This document shows positions 1 to 9,060 of a stretch of DNA of 64,000 nt, piece by piece. The stretch comes from CAYYFX01 sp964571855. GTDB taxonomy: Bacteria; ARS69. The stretch is from positions 124,001 through 188,000 of the forward strand of contig CAZNDO010000002.1 of assembly GCA_964571855.1 (NCBI GenBank), given 5' to 3'. Position 1 is the first letter of the stretch, and each line of letters begins with the position of its first letter. The notes under the pieces are model-generated. The model did not search any database. It saw only the letters and a program-made list of their open reading frames with translations, and was not told the DNA's origin. A program made the translations under genes and the position numbers.

Positions 1-840
1 GGCTCCACCGACGGCAGCGTCGAGGCGCTGCGCCGCATCCCGGAGGCGGACCCGCGCTTCCGCGTGATCCTCTTCCGCCGGAACTTCGGCCAGACCGCGG
101 CCATGTCCGCCGGCTTCGACCATGCGCGCGGCGACGTGGTGATCGCCATGGACGGCGACCTGCAGAACGACCCCGCCGAGATCGAGCTGCTCATGGCGAA
201 GATCGAGGGCGAGGGCTACGACATCGTCAGCGGCTGGCGCAAGGCCCGGAAGGACAAGTTCCTCACCCGGCGTCTGCCGTCGATGATCGCGAACCGGATC
301 ATCGGCCAGATCACCGGCGTCCGCCTGCACGACTACGGCTGCTCGCTGAAGGCGTACCGCACCGAGGTGCTGCGGAACATCCGCCTGTACGGCGAGATGC
401 ACCGCTTCATCCCGGCGCTGGCCAGCTGGGTGGGGGCGCGCATCGCGGAGGTGCCGGTCAACCACCGCGCGCGCACGAAGGGCGTGTCGAAGTACGGCCT
501 GGGCCGCACGGTGCGCGTCGTGCTGGACCTGATCACCGTGAAATTCCTCGTGTCGTTCTCCACCCGGCCGCTGCAGGTGTTCGGGCTCTGGGGGTTGCTG
601 CTGCTCGCGGTGGGCGGCGGCATCACCACGTACCTGATCATCCTGCGGCTGCTGCACCAGGTGGAGCTCTCCCGCCGGCCCATCCTCACCATCGCGGTGT
701 TCCTGGCGCTGGTGGGCGTGCAGCTCATCAGCATGGGCCTGCTCGCGGAGATCACCATCCGCACCTACCACGAGTCGCAGGCGAAGCCCACCTACGTGAT
801 CCGGGAGCTGGTCGAGCGCCGTCCCGGGGAACGGGGATGA
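1..840 (+). CDS. GT2 polyprenyl-phosphate sugar transferase, 5' truncated by window edge
   Basis: The reading frame is open from base 1, where it enters in the GSTDGS nucleotide-sugar loop of GT2 enzymes, so the start lies outside the window. A metal-binding stretch (MDGDLQNDP) and a C-terminal pair of hydrophobic helices (about codons 190-250) match the DPM1/GtrB group. Those enzymes load a sugar from a nucleotide donor onto undecaprenyl or dolichyl phosphate at the inner membrane. The stop overlaps the next start by 4 nt (ATGA), so it is translationally coupled to the flippase-like gene. Family assignment is firm; the donor sugar cannot be read from sequence. Confidence 0.88.
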   Translation, partial: GSTDGSVEALRRIPEADPRFRVILFRRNFGQTAAMSAGFDHARGDVVIAMDGDLQNDPAEIELLMAKIEGEGYDIVSGWRKARKDKFLTRRLPSMIANRIIGQITGVRLHDYGCSLKAYRTEVLRNIRLYGEMHRFIPALASWVGARIAEVPVNHRARTKGVSKYGLGRTVRVVLDLITVKFLVSFSTRPLQVFGLWGLLLLAVGGGITTYLIILRLLHQVELSRRPILTIAVFLALVGVQLISMGLLAEITIRTYHESQAKPTYVIRELVERRPGERG

Positions 841-1829
841 GGTCGAAGCCGCTCCAGGTCGCGGTCAAGCTGCTGGTCTCCGGAACGCTCGTGGCGTTCC
901 TCGCCCGGCGCTGGGGCGGCGATCCCGAGTTCCGCGAGGCGCTCGCGCGGCTGGACGCGGCGGCCTTCGCGGCGGCGGTCGCCATCGTGGCGGGCGGGCT
1001 CGTGCTCTCCGCCATGCGCTGGCGGGTCCTGCTCTCCGCGCGCGGCGCGGACCTTCCGCTGCGGCGCGCGGTGCGCCTGTACTTCGTGGGCTACTTCTTC
1101 AACCTGTTCCTGCCCACGTCGGTGGGCGGCGATGTCGTGCGCGCCGTGGGCGTGAAGGGCGTGCCGCTTCCCGTCGTGGCCGGCACGGTCCTCATGGAGC
1201 GGATCCTCGGCTTCGGCTGCCTGCTCGCGCTCGGGCTCGGCGCCAGCCTCACCGGGCCGGGGCTCGCGATCGTGCGACCGTCGCTGTACGTGGCGGCCGC
1301 GGTGTACGCCGCGGCCCTGGTCGCCCTCGCGCTGGCGCCGCTGGACCGGGCGGACGCGGGGCGGCCGGGTTGGCGCGGCGGCCTGCTGCGCACGGCGAAG
1401 CAGCTGCGCGGCTCGTCGTATCCGCGCGCCGCGCTGCTGCGCGCCGTGCTGCTGTCGTTGGGCTGGCAGCTCGCGCTCGTGGCGGCGAACGGCGTCCTCT
1501 CCGACGCGCTGGGCGGCGTGGCCCCGTGGGGCGCGCTCGTGGCGCTCGTGCCCGTGATCCAGGCGGTCGGGATGCTGCCCGTGAGCTTCGGCGGGCTCGG
1601 CGTCCGCGAGGCCGGCTACGCGTTCTTCTTCGCGCGCGCGGGATACGAGGGCGCGGGCGCGGTGGCGCTGGCCGCCGGCTTCCTCGGCGTGACGCTCGCG
1701 GTGGCGATCGCGGGGGGCGTGGTCTACCTGGCGTTCCCGGTCCGCGAGGACCCGTCCGCGAAGGCCGCGGCCACCTCGCCCGGCGTGGTCGGCACGCCGC
1801 CGAGCGTCCCGAAGAACCAGTCGAAGTAG
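837..1829 (+). CDS. Flippase-like integral membrane protein (LPG-synthase TM / AglD family)
   Basis: 330 aa, almost entirely hydrophobic, with roughly eight membrane segments and the short conserved stretches FNLFLPTSVGGD and PVSFGGLGVRE that mark the lysylphosphatidylglycerol-synthase-like transmembrane (UPF0104/AglD) family. Members next to DPM1-like GT2 enzymes are thought to act in transport or assembly of lipid-linked sugars; that role is inferred from context. The ATG overlaps the stop of the preceding GT2 gene. The last 35 codons overlap the 3' end of the convergent deacetylase gene by 106 nt, which is unusually long. Confidence 0.82.
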   Translation: MRSKPLQVAVKLLVSGTLVAFLARRWGGDPEFREALARLDAAAFAAAVAIVAGGLVLSAMRWRVLLSARGADLPLRRAVRLYFVGYFFNLFLPTSVGGDVVRAVGVKGVPLPVVAGTVLMERILGFGCLLALGLGASLTGPGLAIVRPSLYVAAAVYAAALVALALAPLDRADAGRPGWRGGLLRTAKQLRGSSYPRAALLRAVLLSLGWQLALVAANGVLSDALGGVAPWGALVALVPVIQAVGMLPVSFGGLGVREAGYAFFFARAGYEGAGAVALAAGFLGVTLAVAIAGGVVYLAFPVREDPSAKAAATSPGVVGTPPSVPKNQSK

Positions 1830-2788
1830 CGGGCGAAGCTGTCCAGGAAGCGCTGCACGTCCGCCTCGGTGTGCACGTACGGCGTGCCGCCGGGAAGCAC
1901 GGACGGCGAGTGGAAGCTCCACGTGAACACGCGCACGCCGCGCGCGAGCAGGTCCCGCGTGAGGCGGCGGTGCTCCGCGGGCGTGAAGCCCTCCGGGGAG
2001 AGCACGAGGCGATCGACGAGCCGCAACCGCGACAGCACCGCCGGCAGCCGCAGGGGCGCGAGCGCCGGCGCGGTGGCCGCGCGGTACACGCCGCGCCCCG
2101 ACGGTCCCAGCACCCCGGTGAACCCGGCGGTGAGCGGCAGCTCCAGCAGCGTCCGGCTCCGCCCGAACCGGCGCGGCTCGCAGTCCCGCGCGGTGTAGTC
2201 CGGCCCGCCGTCCGCGGTCGAGTCCAGGGTGGGACACACGCTCAGGTCGATCCCGTACCCCAGCCGCTCCAGCAGTTCGCCGGTGTGCGGCCCGAGGCCG
2301 TACCGCCCGGCCTTGTAGCTCGTGGGCCGGCGGCCGAAGACCTCGGTGAGCTTGTCGGTGAGGTTCGCGAGCTTCGCGGCCTCCAGCGCGGCGGGGAGGT
2401 TGCCCGGATAGGTGTTCCGCGCGCACAACTCCTCGTCGAACGGCGGCGTGACCCAGGGGTGCAGGTGCGCGCCCACGTCGATCCGCCCCGCACGGTGGAA
2501 GTCCACGAGCGGAGCCGCGCCCTCGGGCTGCGCGGCCACCGGCCAGTCCACCATCCACGAAGGCACGATGCCGTAGCGCGCGAAGATCGCGTCCAGCCGG
2601 TCGGCGCGGGCCATCGCGCGGACGGACGTGGCGTCGCGGCTCGGCGGCGCCGACCAGTCGAACTCCTCCTCCGTGTCGATCACCACGAGCAGTCGCGGGG
2701 GATCCGCCGCGGGGAAACGCAGCGGAGGACCCGGCGGGTCCAGCGGGCCGGCCGGACGACTCCCGGCCGCGACGTGGCGGGCGGTCAT
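1724..2788 (-). CDS. Polysaccharide deacetylase family protein (NodB-like)
   Basis: 354 aa. Near the N-terminus VIDTEEEFDW supplies the catalytic/metal Asp of NodB-type carbohydrate esterases. GAHLHPW further on gives a His-x-His metal pair typical of the WalW-like branch, and YKAGRYG matches the conserved Arg motif. It probably removes acetyl groups from a polysaccharide or lipid-linked sugar. No clear signal peptide is seen, so the product may be cytoplasmic. The ATG overlaps the stop of the amidotransferase gene by 4 nt (last gene of a three-gene leftward operon). The 3' end runs 106 nt into the convergent flippase-like gene. Confidence 0.8.
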   Translation of the reverse strand: MTARHVAAGSRPAGPLDPPGPPLRFPAADPPRLLVVIDTEEEFDWSAPPSRDATSVRAMARADRLDAIFARYGIVPSWMVDWPVAAQPEGAAPLVDFHRAGRIDVGAHLHPWVTPPFDEELCARNTYPGNLPAALEAAKLANLTDKLTEVFGRRPTSYKAGRYGLGPHTGELLERLGYGIDLSVCPTLDSTADGGPDYTARDCEPRRFGRSRTLLELPLTAGFTGVLGPSGRGVYRAATAPALAPLRLPAVLSRLRLVDRLVLSPEGFTPAEHRRLTRDLLARGVRVFTWSFHSPSVLPGGTPYVHTEADVQRFLDSFARYFDWFFGTLGGVPTTPGEVAAAFADGSSRTGNAR

Positions 2789-4704
2789 GCGACGGCGCCG
2801 CCCACGGGCTGGGCGACCGACGCCGACTCCAGGCGCCGCCAGCGCGCCAGCATCCACGCCGCCCACAGCGGCCACGACCGGTCCGCGCGGCCCGACCGAT
2901 GGTCCTCGAACCACCGCGAGAGCACCCTGCGGTCCACCAGGTCCGCGATCGGCCCGGCGGGCGCCAGCACGTCCTCCGAGAACTGCGTCGCGAACTCGCC
3001 CGTCATCCACGCGCCCACCGGCGCCGTGAAGCCGTGCTTGGGGAGGCGCACGTTCTCCGCCGGCAGGCGCCGCTGCGCGAGGAGGCGGAGCAGGTGCTTC
3101 GCGCGCCCGCCCGGCATCTTCGCCGCCGTGGGCACGCGGAACGCGAACTCGATCACGCGGCGGTCCAGCAGCGGGCAGCGTACCTCCAGGCTGTGCGCCA
3201 TGCTCATGCGGTCCACCTTCACAAGCACGTCCTCGGGCAGGTAGACCTTCAGGTCCGCGTACTGCGCGCGCTGCAGCGCGCTCGGCGACGGGCAGCGGCG
3301 GTACGGCCCCACGACCGCCTCGTACGCCGGGCTCTCGCGCGGGTCGGCGGGCGCGGCGCCCAGGAGCGTGCGCACGTCGCGCGGCTTGAGGAAGCACAGG
3401 TCCACGAAGTAGGCGTCCTCCGGCCGGCGCCCGAGGTTCTCCAGCAGCGATCCGGCGCGCAGCACGCGCGGCAGCCGCGGGGACCGCGGCCACAGCCGGC
3501 CCAGTCCGCCGACCGCCGCGGCGCCCAGGCGCCCCGGCACGAAGGCGCGCAGCCGCTCCTCCAGCGCGTGCGGGGTGTAGCGGAAGTCGTAGCCGCCGAA
3601 CGCCTCGTCGCCGCCGTCCCCGGAGAGGCACACGGTCACGTGCTCGCGCGCGGCGCCGCACACGAAGAACGTGGGGATGGCCGAGGAGTCCGCGAAGGGC
3701 TCGTCGAAGGACCGCACGATCCGGTCCAGCACGTCGCCGAGCCGCGGCTCCAGCCGGATGGACCGGTGCCGGGTGCGGTACTGCGCGGCCACGCGCTCCG
3801 CCGCCTCCAGCTCGTCGTGCTGCGGATCGCGGAAGCCCACGCTCACGGTGGTGGGCGGATCCGGCGACACGTCGCGCAGGTACGAGACCACGAGGCCGGA
3901 GTCCACGCCGCCGGACAGGAAGGCGCCCAGCGGCACCTCGCTCTCGAGGCGCTCCGCGACCACCTCGCGCAGCAGTCCGTCCAGCTCCCCGGCGATCTCC
4001 TCCGGGCGGCGCGCGTCCGAGTCGAAGTCCGTGACGTCCCAGTAGGACGCGACGCGGATCCGCCCGGCCTTCAGGGACAGCCAGTGGCCCGGCGGCAGCT
4101 TCCGCACGTGCCGGTACATCGAGGCGGGGGAGGGCACGTAGCCGAGCGCGAGGTAGGTCTCCAGCGACGACGGCTCCAACGCGCCGTCCCATGCGGGGCT
4201 GGCCCGCAGCACCTTGATCTCGCTGCCGAAGTGCAGCGCGCCGCCGAGCTCCGCGTAGAACAGGGGCTTCTTGCCGAGGCGGTCCCGCGCGAGGAACAGC
4301 TCGCCCGTGGTCTCGTCCAGGATGGCGAACGCGAACATCCCCTCGAGCCGCTCCACGCAGCGTTCGCCCCACTCCTCCCACGCGTGCAGGATGGCCTCCG
4401 TGTCCGACACGGTGCGGAAGCGGTGGCCCTTCGCTTCCAGCTCCCGGCGCAGCGCATGGTGGTTGTAGACCTCGCCGTTGAACACGATCCAGCGGGTGCC
4501 GTCCTCGTTGCCGAGCGGCTGGTGGCCGCCGGCGCGGTCGATGATGGACAGCCGGGTCTGGCCGATCGCGCCGCGCGGCCCGCGACGGCGGCCCACGTCG
4601 TCCGGCCCGCGGTGGCGGATCGTGTCCGCCATGGCGGGCAGCGCCTCGGCGAGGTCCGGGTCCAGGGTCCCCGCGAGGGGGACGACGCCGCAGATTCCGC
4701 ACAT
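2785..4704 (-). CDS. asnB: Asparagine synthase-type glutamine amidotransferase (exosortase-system type)
   Basis: 639 aa starting MCGICGVV, so Cys2 becomes the N-terminal glutaminase nucleophile after Met removal. Class II GATase motifs (RHRGPDD, FNGEVYN) occupy about residues 1-190. The synthetase half has the PP-loop SGGVDS near residue 255. The linker with LALGYVPSPASMY and LPPGHWL resembles the exosortase-A-associated amidotransferases (TIGR03108 type) more than housekeeping AsnB. In polysaccharide loci such enzymes amidate sugar carboxylates; that is inferred here. It follows the GT4 gene by 9 nt and is coupled to the deacetylase. Confidence 0.85.
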   Translation of the reverse strand: MCGICGVVPLAGTLDPDLAEALPAMADTIRHRGPDDVGRRRGPRGAIGQTRLSIIDRAGGHQPLGNEDGTRWIVFNGEVYNHHALRRELEAKGHRFRTVSDTEAILHAWEEWGERCVERLEGMFAFAILDETTGELFLARDRLGKKPLFYAELGGALHFGSEIKVLRASPAWDGALEPSSLETYLALGYVPSPASMYRHVRKLPPGHWLSLKAGRIRVASYWDVTDFDSDARRPEEIAGELDGLLREVVAERLESEVPLGAFLSGGVDSGLVVSYLRDVSPDPPTTVSVGFRDPQHDELEAAERVAAQYRTRHRSIRLEPRLGDVLDRIVRSFDEPFADSSAIPTFFVCGAAREHVTVCLSGDGGDEAFGGYDFRYTPHALEERLRAFVPGRLGAAAVGGLGRLWPRSPRLPRVLRAGSLLENLGRRPEDAYFVDLCFLKPRDVRTLLGAAPADPRESPAYEAVVGPYRRCPSPSALQRAQYADLKVYLPEDVLVKVDRMSMAHSLEVRCPLLDRRVIEFAFRVPTAAKMPGGRAKHLLRLLAQRRLPAENVRLPKHGFTAPVGAWMTGEFATQFSEDVLAPAGPIADLVDRRVLSRWFEDHRSGRADRSWPLWAAWMLARWRRLESASVAQPVGGAVA

Positions 4705-4713
4705 GACCGGATC

Positions 4714-5823
4714 CTACCCCCCGTGCCAGGCCTGGACGTACATCGACATCATCGCGTCGAAGGAGAAGCGCTCCACCATCCGGGCGCGCCCGGCCTCGCC
4801 CAGCGCCGCCGCGGCCGCCGGATCCGCCAGGACCCCGGCCAGCGCGCCGGCCAGCGCCGCGGTGTCCCGGGCCGGCACGAGCCGCCCGGTGCTCCCGTCC
4901 ACGACGACCTCGGGCGTGCCGCCGACCGCGGTGGCAACCACCGGGACTGCCGCCGCCATCGCCTCCAGAATCGTCAACGATACACCTTCGTAGGTGGAAC
5001 AGTTCACGTAGAGGTCGAACCCCGGGAGGAGCGCCCGCACGTCCGGGCGATGCCCGGCGAGGAGGACGGCGTCCGGCGCGGCGGTGCGCGCGCGTGCCGC
5101 CTCGAGAGCCGCGCGCTCCGGGCCGTCGCCGAGGACCACGAGACGGGCCGACGGGAGGTCGGCGCGCACGCGGTCGAACGCCTCGACCAGCCGCGGCAGG
5201 TCCTTCACCGGGTCCAGCCGTGCGGCGGTGCCGACGACGCGGGCGTCGTCCGGCAACCCCAGCGCGCGGCGCGCCGCCGCCCGGGCCGTGGCGTCCGGCC
5301 GCGGGCCGGGGTCGATGCCGTTCGGCAGCACCTCGAGCCGTCCGGGCGGGAACCCCTCCGTCTCGAGGAAGCGGCGCAGCTCGTCCGACACCGCGAAGAA
5401 CCGGCCCGGCGCGCGCGCGAGAAGGCCGTTCGCGAGGCGGCGGCGGGCCGACGGCGGCGCGTCGGCGAGGCGGCCGTGCTCCGTGAACACGAGCCGGAGC
5501 CGCGGCCGCGCCAGCCGGGCCAGCACCGAGTACACGAACGGCGTGTACTGGTGCGCGTGCAGCACGTCGATCCGCTCCGCGGCGGCCAGCCGCGCGATCC
5601 GCCGGCCGATCCCGGGGTGGAACCCGGGTCGCCGGTCGAGGTGGAAGACGCGGACCCCGCGCGCCTCGAGGTCGTCGGCCCAGGCGCCGCGGCCGTCCAG
5701 GCAGCACACCGTGGCTGAGATGCCCCCGGGGGCGCGGGTGGCCAGGTCCACGACGAGGCGCTCCGCCCCGCCGGGGTTCAGCGAGATCGCCACGTGCAGG
5801 ACACGGAGGTTCGGTGCGGACAT
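4714..5823 (-). CDS. GT4 family glycosyltransferase
   Basis: 369 aa with a GT-B fold: an N-terminal acceptor domain beginning with a NPGGAER loop and a C-terminal nucleotide-sugar domain with VLPNGID, a GT4 EX7E-type segment (YEGVSLTILEAMA) and GGTPEVV. The start at 5823 (MSAPNLRVL) is chosen because the beta-strand and loop of the GT-B fold begin there; an upstream in-frame ATG adds a low-complexity tail. First gene of a leftward operon with the amidotransferase and deacetylase; a TTGCCC-N17-GATAAT promoter lies about 100 nt upstream. It resembles PEP-CTERM/EpsH1-associated sugar transferases but could be a general EPS GT4. Confidence 0.85.
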   Translation of the reverse strand: MSAPNLRVLHVAISLNPGGAERLVVDLATRAPGGISATVCCLDGRGAWADDLEARGVRVFHLDRRPGFHPGIGRRIARLAAAERIDVLHAHQYTPFVYSVLARLARPRLRLVFTEHGRLADAPPSARRRLANGLLARAPGRFFAVSDELRRFLETEGFPPGRLEVLPNGIDPGPRPDATARAAARRALGLPDDARVVGTAARLDPVKDLPRLVEAFDRVRADLPSARLVVLGDGPERAALEAARARTAAPDAVLLAGHRPDVRALLPGFDLYVNCSTYEGVSLTILEAMAAAVPVVATAVGGTPEVVVDGSTGRLVPARDTAALAGALAGVLADPAAAAALGEAGRARMVERFSFDAMMSMYVQAWHGG

Positions 5824-5830
5824 CGTCCTG

Positions 5831-5859
5831 TTGACCCCTTGCCGAAACGTGTCTACGTT
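5831..5859 (+). promoter_or_regulatory. Sigma-70-type promoter for the beta-helix protein gene
   Basis: TTGACC at 5831-5836, 17-nt spacer, TACGTT at 5854-5859. It points rightward toward the gene at 6074, leaving a leader of about 205 nt that contains a small CCCCGG/CCGGGG hairpin at 5964-5979. It shares its -35 and spacing with several other promoters in the window. Confidence 0.5.
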
Positions 5860-5928
5860 GGCCCCGCGCGTCCAACTCTGACGCGGTCCCGTTCCCGGGA
5901 TCGCATCACCCCCAGGATGACGACGCGG

Positions 5929-5957
5929 ATTATCGAGGGGTGTCTCGACCCGGGCAA
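5929..5957 (-). promoter_or_regulatory. Sigma-70-type promoter for GT4-amidotransferase-deacetylase operon
   Basis: Read on the minus strand: TTGCCC (5957-5952), 17-nt spacer, GATAAT (5934-5929), a strong -10 for so GC-rich a genome. It lies about 100 nt upstream of the GT4 start at 5823 and is divergent from the rightward promoter at 5831. Confidence 0.55.
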
Positions 5958-6073
5958 GACTGTCCCCGGGTTTCCGGGGGGATTCCCGCACCTTCACTCC
6001 CGGCCGCGCGCTCAGGTGGTCCGCGCGCGATGCCGACGTTCAGGGGGACGACAGGCCCCCTCGCGAGGGCGCG

Positions 6074-7330
6074 ATGCGCATCGGGAACGACATCACGGCC
6101 ATTCTCCTGGTCGCGACGGCGGGCATCGCCGGCGCGGCCCACGCTCAGCAGATCGTGAACGACTCCGCCAGCCTCGCGGACGCCATCGCGGCCGCGAACG
6201 AAGGCACCGGCGATCCCACCATCCTACTCGTCGACGGCACGTACGACGTGACGGAGCGGTGGGGGTACGGCATCTCCCGCTCCGGCATCACCATCAGGAG
6301 CGTCTCCGGGAACCGGGGCGCGGTGATCCTGCGCGGCGCGGGGATGGGGAACGAGGACGTGTCCCACATCTTCCAGATCCTGGCGGACGACGTGACCCTC
6401 CAGGACATGACGCTGCAGGAGGTGGGGTACCACGCCATCCAGGTGCACGGCGAGGCGCCGTACGACGCGGACTCGCCGGTCCTGCGGAACCTGCACATCC
6501 GGGACACCGGCGAGCAGATCGTGAAGGTGTCGTACATCGACGGGCAGCCCAGCGGCTCGGACGGCGGCCTCATGGAGGACTGCCTCCTGGAGTTCACCGC
6601 GGGGATCGGCCCGCAGTACTACATCGGCGGCATCGACGCGCACAACGCGCGGGACTGGGTGGTCCGGCGGAACACGTTCCGCGGGATCCGCAGCCCGTCC
6701 GGCTCGGTGGCGGAGTACGCCGTGCACTTCTGGTCCAACAGCGCGAACACGATCGTGGAGCGGAACCTCATCCTGAACTGCGATCGCGGCATCGGCTTCG
6801 GGCTCGGCACGCGCGGGCACTCCGGCGGCGTGATCCGGAACAACATCATCTGGCACGCGGACCTGGGGTCGGACTTCGGGGACGTGGGCATCGAGTGCGA
6901 GTCCGCCCCGGGCGCGCGCATCCTGCACAACACGGTGTACCTGATGCACGACGCGCCGGGCGGGATCGCGGTCCGCTTCGCCTCGTCCACGGGCGTGGAG
7001 GTGGCGAACAACCTCGTGCGCGTGCCGGGCGGCGTGCCCGCGCTGTGGCTGCGGGACGGCGCCAGCGCGGCGTCCACCGGCAACGTGCTGAACGCGTCCT
7101 CCGCCATGTTCCGCGACGCGGCGAACGGCGACCTGCACCTCGTGGAGACGCCGGTGCCGGGCGTGACGGACGCGGCGGCGGCCATCTCCGGCGCGCCGGC
7201 GGACGACTTCGACGGCGACGGCCGCCCGAACGGGGCGGCGCCGGACGTGGGCGCGGACGAGATGGCGGCCGCGTCGGCGCTGGTCGCGTCCACGTGGGCG
7301 CGGGTGAAGGAGCAGTTCCGCCAGCGCTAG
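6074..7330 (+). CDS. Secreted right-handed parallel beta-helix protein
   Basis: 418 aa. A signal peptide (hydrophobic core ITAILLVATAGIAGAAHA) is followed by many short Asn- and Gly-rich coils such as VVRRNTF, IVERNLILNC, GVIRNNIIWH and RILHNTVYL, diagnostic of pectate-lyase/NosD-type beta-helices. These folds usually bind or cleave polysaccharide. No catalytic residue set could be assigned, so lyase activity is not claimed. The C-terminus (FDGDGRPNGAAPDVGADE) is the dockerin-like tail typical of 'choice-of-anchor Q' proteins. It sits in the polysaccharide region and may process the secreted polymer. Confidence 0.78.
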   Translation: MRIGNDITAILLVATAGIAGAAHAQQIVNDSASLADAIAAANEGTGDPTILLVDGTYDVTERWGYGISRSGITIRSVSGNRGAVILRGAGMGNEDVSHIFQILADDVTLQDMTLQEVGYHAIQVHGEAPYDADSPVLRNLHIRDTGEQIVKVSYIDGQPSGSDGGLMEDCLLEFTAGIGPQYYIGGIDAHNARDWVVRRNTFRGIRSPSGSVAEYAVHFWSNSANTIVERNLILNCDRGIGFGLGTRGHSGGVIRNNIIWHADLGSDFGDVGIECESAPGARILHNTVYLMHDAPGGIAVRFASSTGVEVANNLVRVPGGVPALWLRDGASAASTGNVLNASSAMFRDAANGDLHLVETPVPGVTDAAAAISGAPADDFDGDGRPNGAAPDVGADEMAAASALVASTWARVKEQFRQR

Positions 7331-7425
7331 GGGCGCGGGGTGGCGGGCCGCGGCCGCTCCGCGGTCCGCGCGCCGCGAGGCGGATCGGTCGAACGGGCAA
7401 GGGCCGGGAGAAGGAGGGGACGACC

Positions 7426-9030
7426 GTGGGATTCCGTGATCGGGCAGGGACGGCCGTGCTGGCGGCCGCGGGGTGGGCGGCCGCCGGGCTGGCGCTCTCC
7501 GCGGGCGCCGGCCGCGCGGACACGTTCGAGGCGGGGAACTTCCGCTACCTCGGCGCGTTCCGCCTGCCATCCGAGGGCTGGGTGGTGCAGGGCAGCTGGA
7601 CGGACCAGCTCTCGTGGTGCAAGGGCATCGAGGCGTACTACCCCGCGGGCGACCCGGGCGGCGACGCCGACGGCTTCCCCGGCTCGCTGTACGGCGTGGG
7701 CCACGACTGGACCACGCCGATGTACGAGATCGCCATCCCCGCGCCCGTGATCTCCGACGACTTGGCGGACCTGCCGGTGGCCACGCTGCTGCAGGGGCCG
7801 TCGCTCGTGCTGGAGGGCGTGGCGTCCGACGAGGACCAGCTCAAGGGCATCGAGTGGCTGCCCGCGCAGATCGGGATGACGCAGGCGAAGCTGCACGTGA
7901 GCTTCGGCAAGCACTACCAGTACAACCGCCGGCCCACGCACGGCTGGGTCAACCTGGACCTGTCGAACCCGGATCCGCAGGGGCCGTGGTTCGTGGGCAG
8001 CGAGGACCAGGTGAGCGACCTGAACACGAACGAGTACATCTTCACGATCCCGAAGGACTTCGCGGATGCGTACCTTGGCGGCAAGCGGCTGGCGTGCGGC
8101 CGGCACCGCGAGGGCCAGGTGGCCACGGGGCCGTCGGTGATCGCGTACGGGCCGTGGCAGTCAGGGGATCCGCCGTCGGCGGACGCGGAGCTCTCCGCGC
8201 GTCCCCTCGTGCTGTACAAGGACCTGAGCCTCGAGGACGGCATCGACGGGCACTGCTGGGCGGACAACTGGACCGGCGGCGCCTGGCTGCACAGCGAGGA
8301 GAAGGCCAGCGTGGCCATCATCGGCACGAAGGGCTTCGGGGACTGCTGGTACGGGTGGCAGGACGGCACCACGCAGGACGAGTGCGAATCCTGGCCGGGC
8401 GGTTGCGAGGCGAACGGCTACGGCGGCTCGAACCGCGGGTACTACGCCAGCTACTTCAAGACCGTGATCCTCCTGTACGACCCCGACGACCTGGCCGCGG
8501 TGGCGAACGGCGCGCTGACGTCGTGGGATATCCAGCCGTACTACATGATGGACATCACGCCGCACATGATCCAGCCGGAGAGCACGTACGAGGTGCAGAC
8601 CGGGGGCGTGGCGTTCGACGAGGCGCGCGGGTACCTGTACATCTCCGAGAAGCGCGGCGATCCGTCGCACGCGAAGCCGGTGATCCACGTGTTCGCGCTG
8701 GACGGCACGTTCGTGGCGCCCCCGGGCGACGAGGGCGGGCAGTCGAACGGCGGCGACGAGGCGTCCGCCCCGGGGGTGTACGCCTCGCCGAATCCCTTTC
8801 GCGACCGTACGTCGATCCACCTGGACGCCCTCGGCGCGGTCGTGGCTCCCGGGAGCGAACCCTGGCGCGTGCGGATCTACGACGTGTCGGGCAAGCTGGT
8901 GCGGGATCTGGGACCCGTGACCCAGCCCGTGGTGGACTGGGAGGTGGGCGCGAACCCGGCCGGGCTGTATTTCGTCCGCGCGGAGCGGGGGGAGTCCGTC
9001 CGGGCCGCGAAGATCTCGCTGCTCCGGTGA
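7426..9030 (+). CDS. Secreted protein of unknown family with FlgD-Ig/T9SS-like C-terminal module
   Basis: 534 aa. The GTG start at 7426 has a strong AAGGAGGGG ribosome site 6-7 nt upstream. A signal peptide ends near GAGRAD. The roughly 400-residue body is rich in Trp, Tyr and Gly and has several Cys (SWCKG, DCWYGW, DECESW, GGCEANG); I do not recognise the family. The last about 80 residues (YASPNPFRDRTSIH..., VRIYDVSGKLVRDL, NPAGLYFVRAE) form the immunoglobulin-like module common to FlgD-Ig and type IX sorting domains, suggesting surface delivery. Function unknown. Confidence 0.75.
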   Translation: MGFRDRAGTAVLAAAGWAAAGLALSAGAGRADTFEAGNFRYLGAFRLPSEGWVVQGSWTDQLSWCKGIEAYYPAGDPGGDADGFPGSLYGVGHDWTTPMYEIAIPAPVISDDLADLPVATLLQGPSLVLEGVASDEDQLKGIEWLPAQIGMTQAKLHVSFGKHYQYNRRPTHGWVNLDLSNPDPQGPWFVGSEDQVSDLNTNEYIFTIPKDFADAYLGGKRLACGRHREGQVATGPSVIAYGPWQSGDPPSADAELSARPLVLYKDLSLEDGIDGHCWADNWTGGAWLHSEEKASVAIIGTKGFGDCWYGWQDGTTQDECESWPGGCEANGYGGSNRGYYASYFKTVILLYDPDDLAAVANGALTSWDIQPYYMMDITPHMIQPESTYEVQTGGVAFDEARGYLYISEKRGDPSHAKPVIHVFALDGTFVAPPGDEGGQSNGGDEASAPGVYASPNPFRDRTSIHLDALGAVVAPGSEPWRVRIYDVSGKLVRDLGPVTQPVVDWEVGANPAGLYFVRAERGESVRAAKISLLR

Positions 9031-9060
9031 GCGGGCGGGCGCCGGGCGGGAGCGCCCGCC

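Noticed and set aside
1724..5875. A 1383-codon open frame on the minus strand and many other very long frames (e.g. 53335-58341 plus strand).
   Set aside because: High GC removes stop codons from non-coding frames. Except for the deacetylase at its end (1724-2788), the translation is low-complexity Arg/Ala/Gly/Pro without family motifs and lies opposite or across genes with clear motifs.
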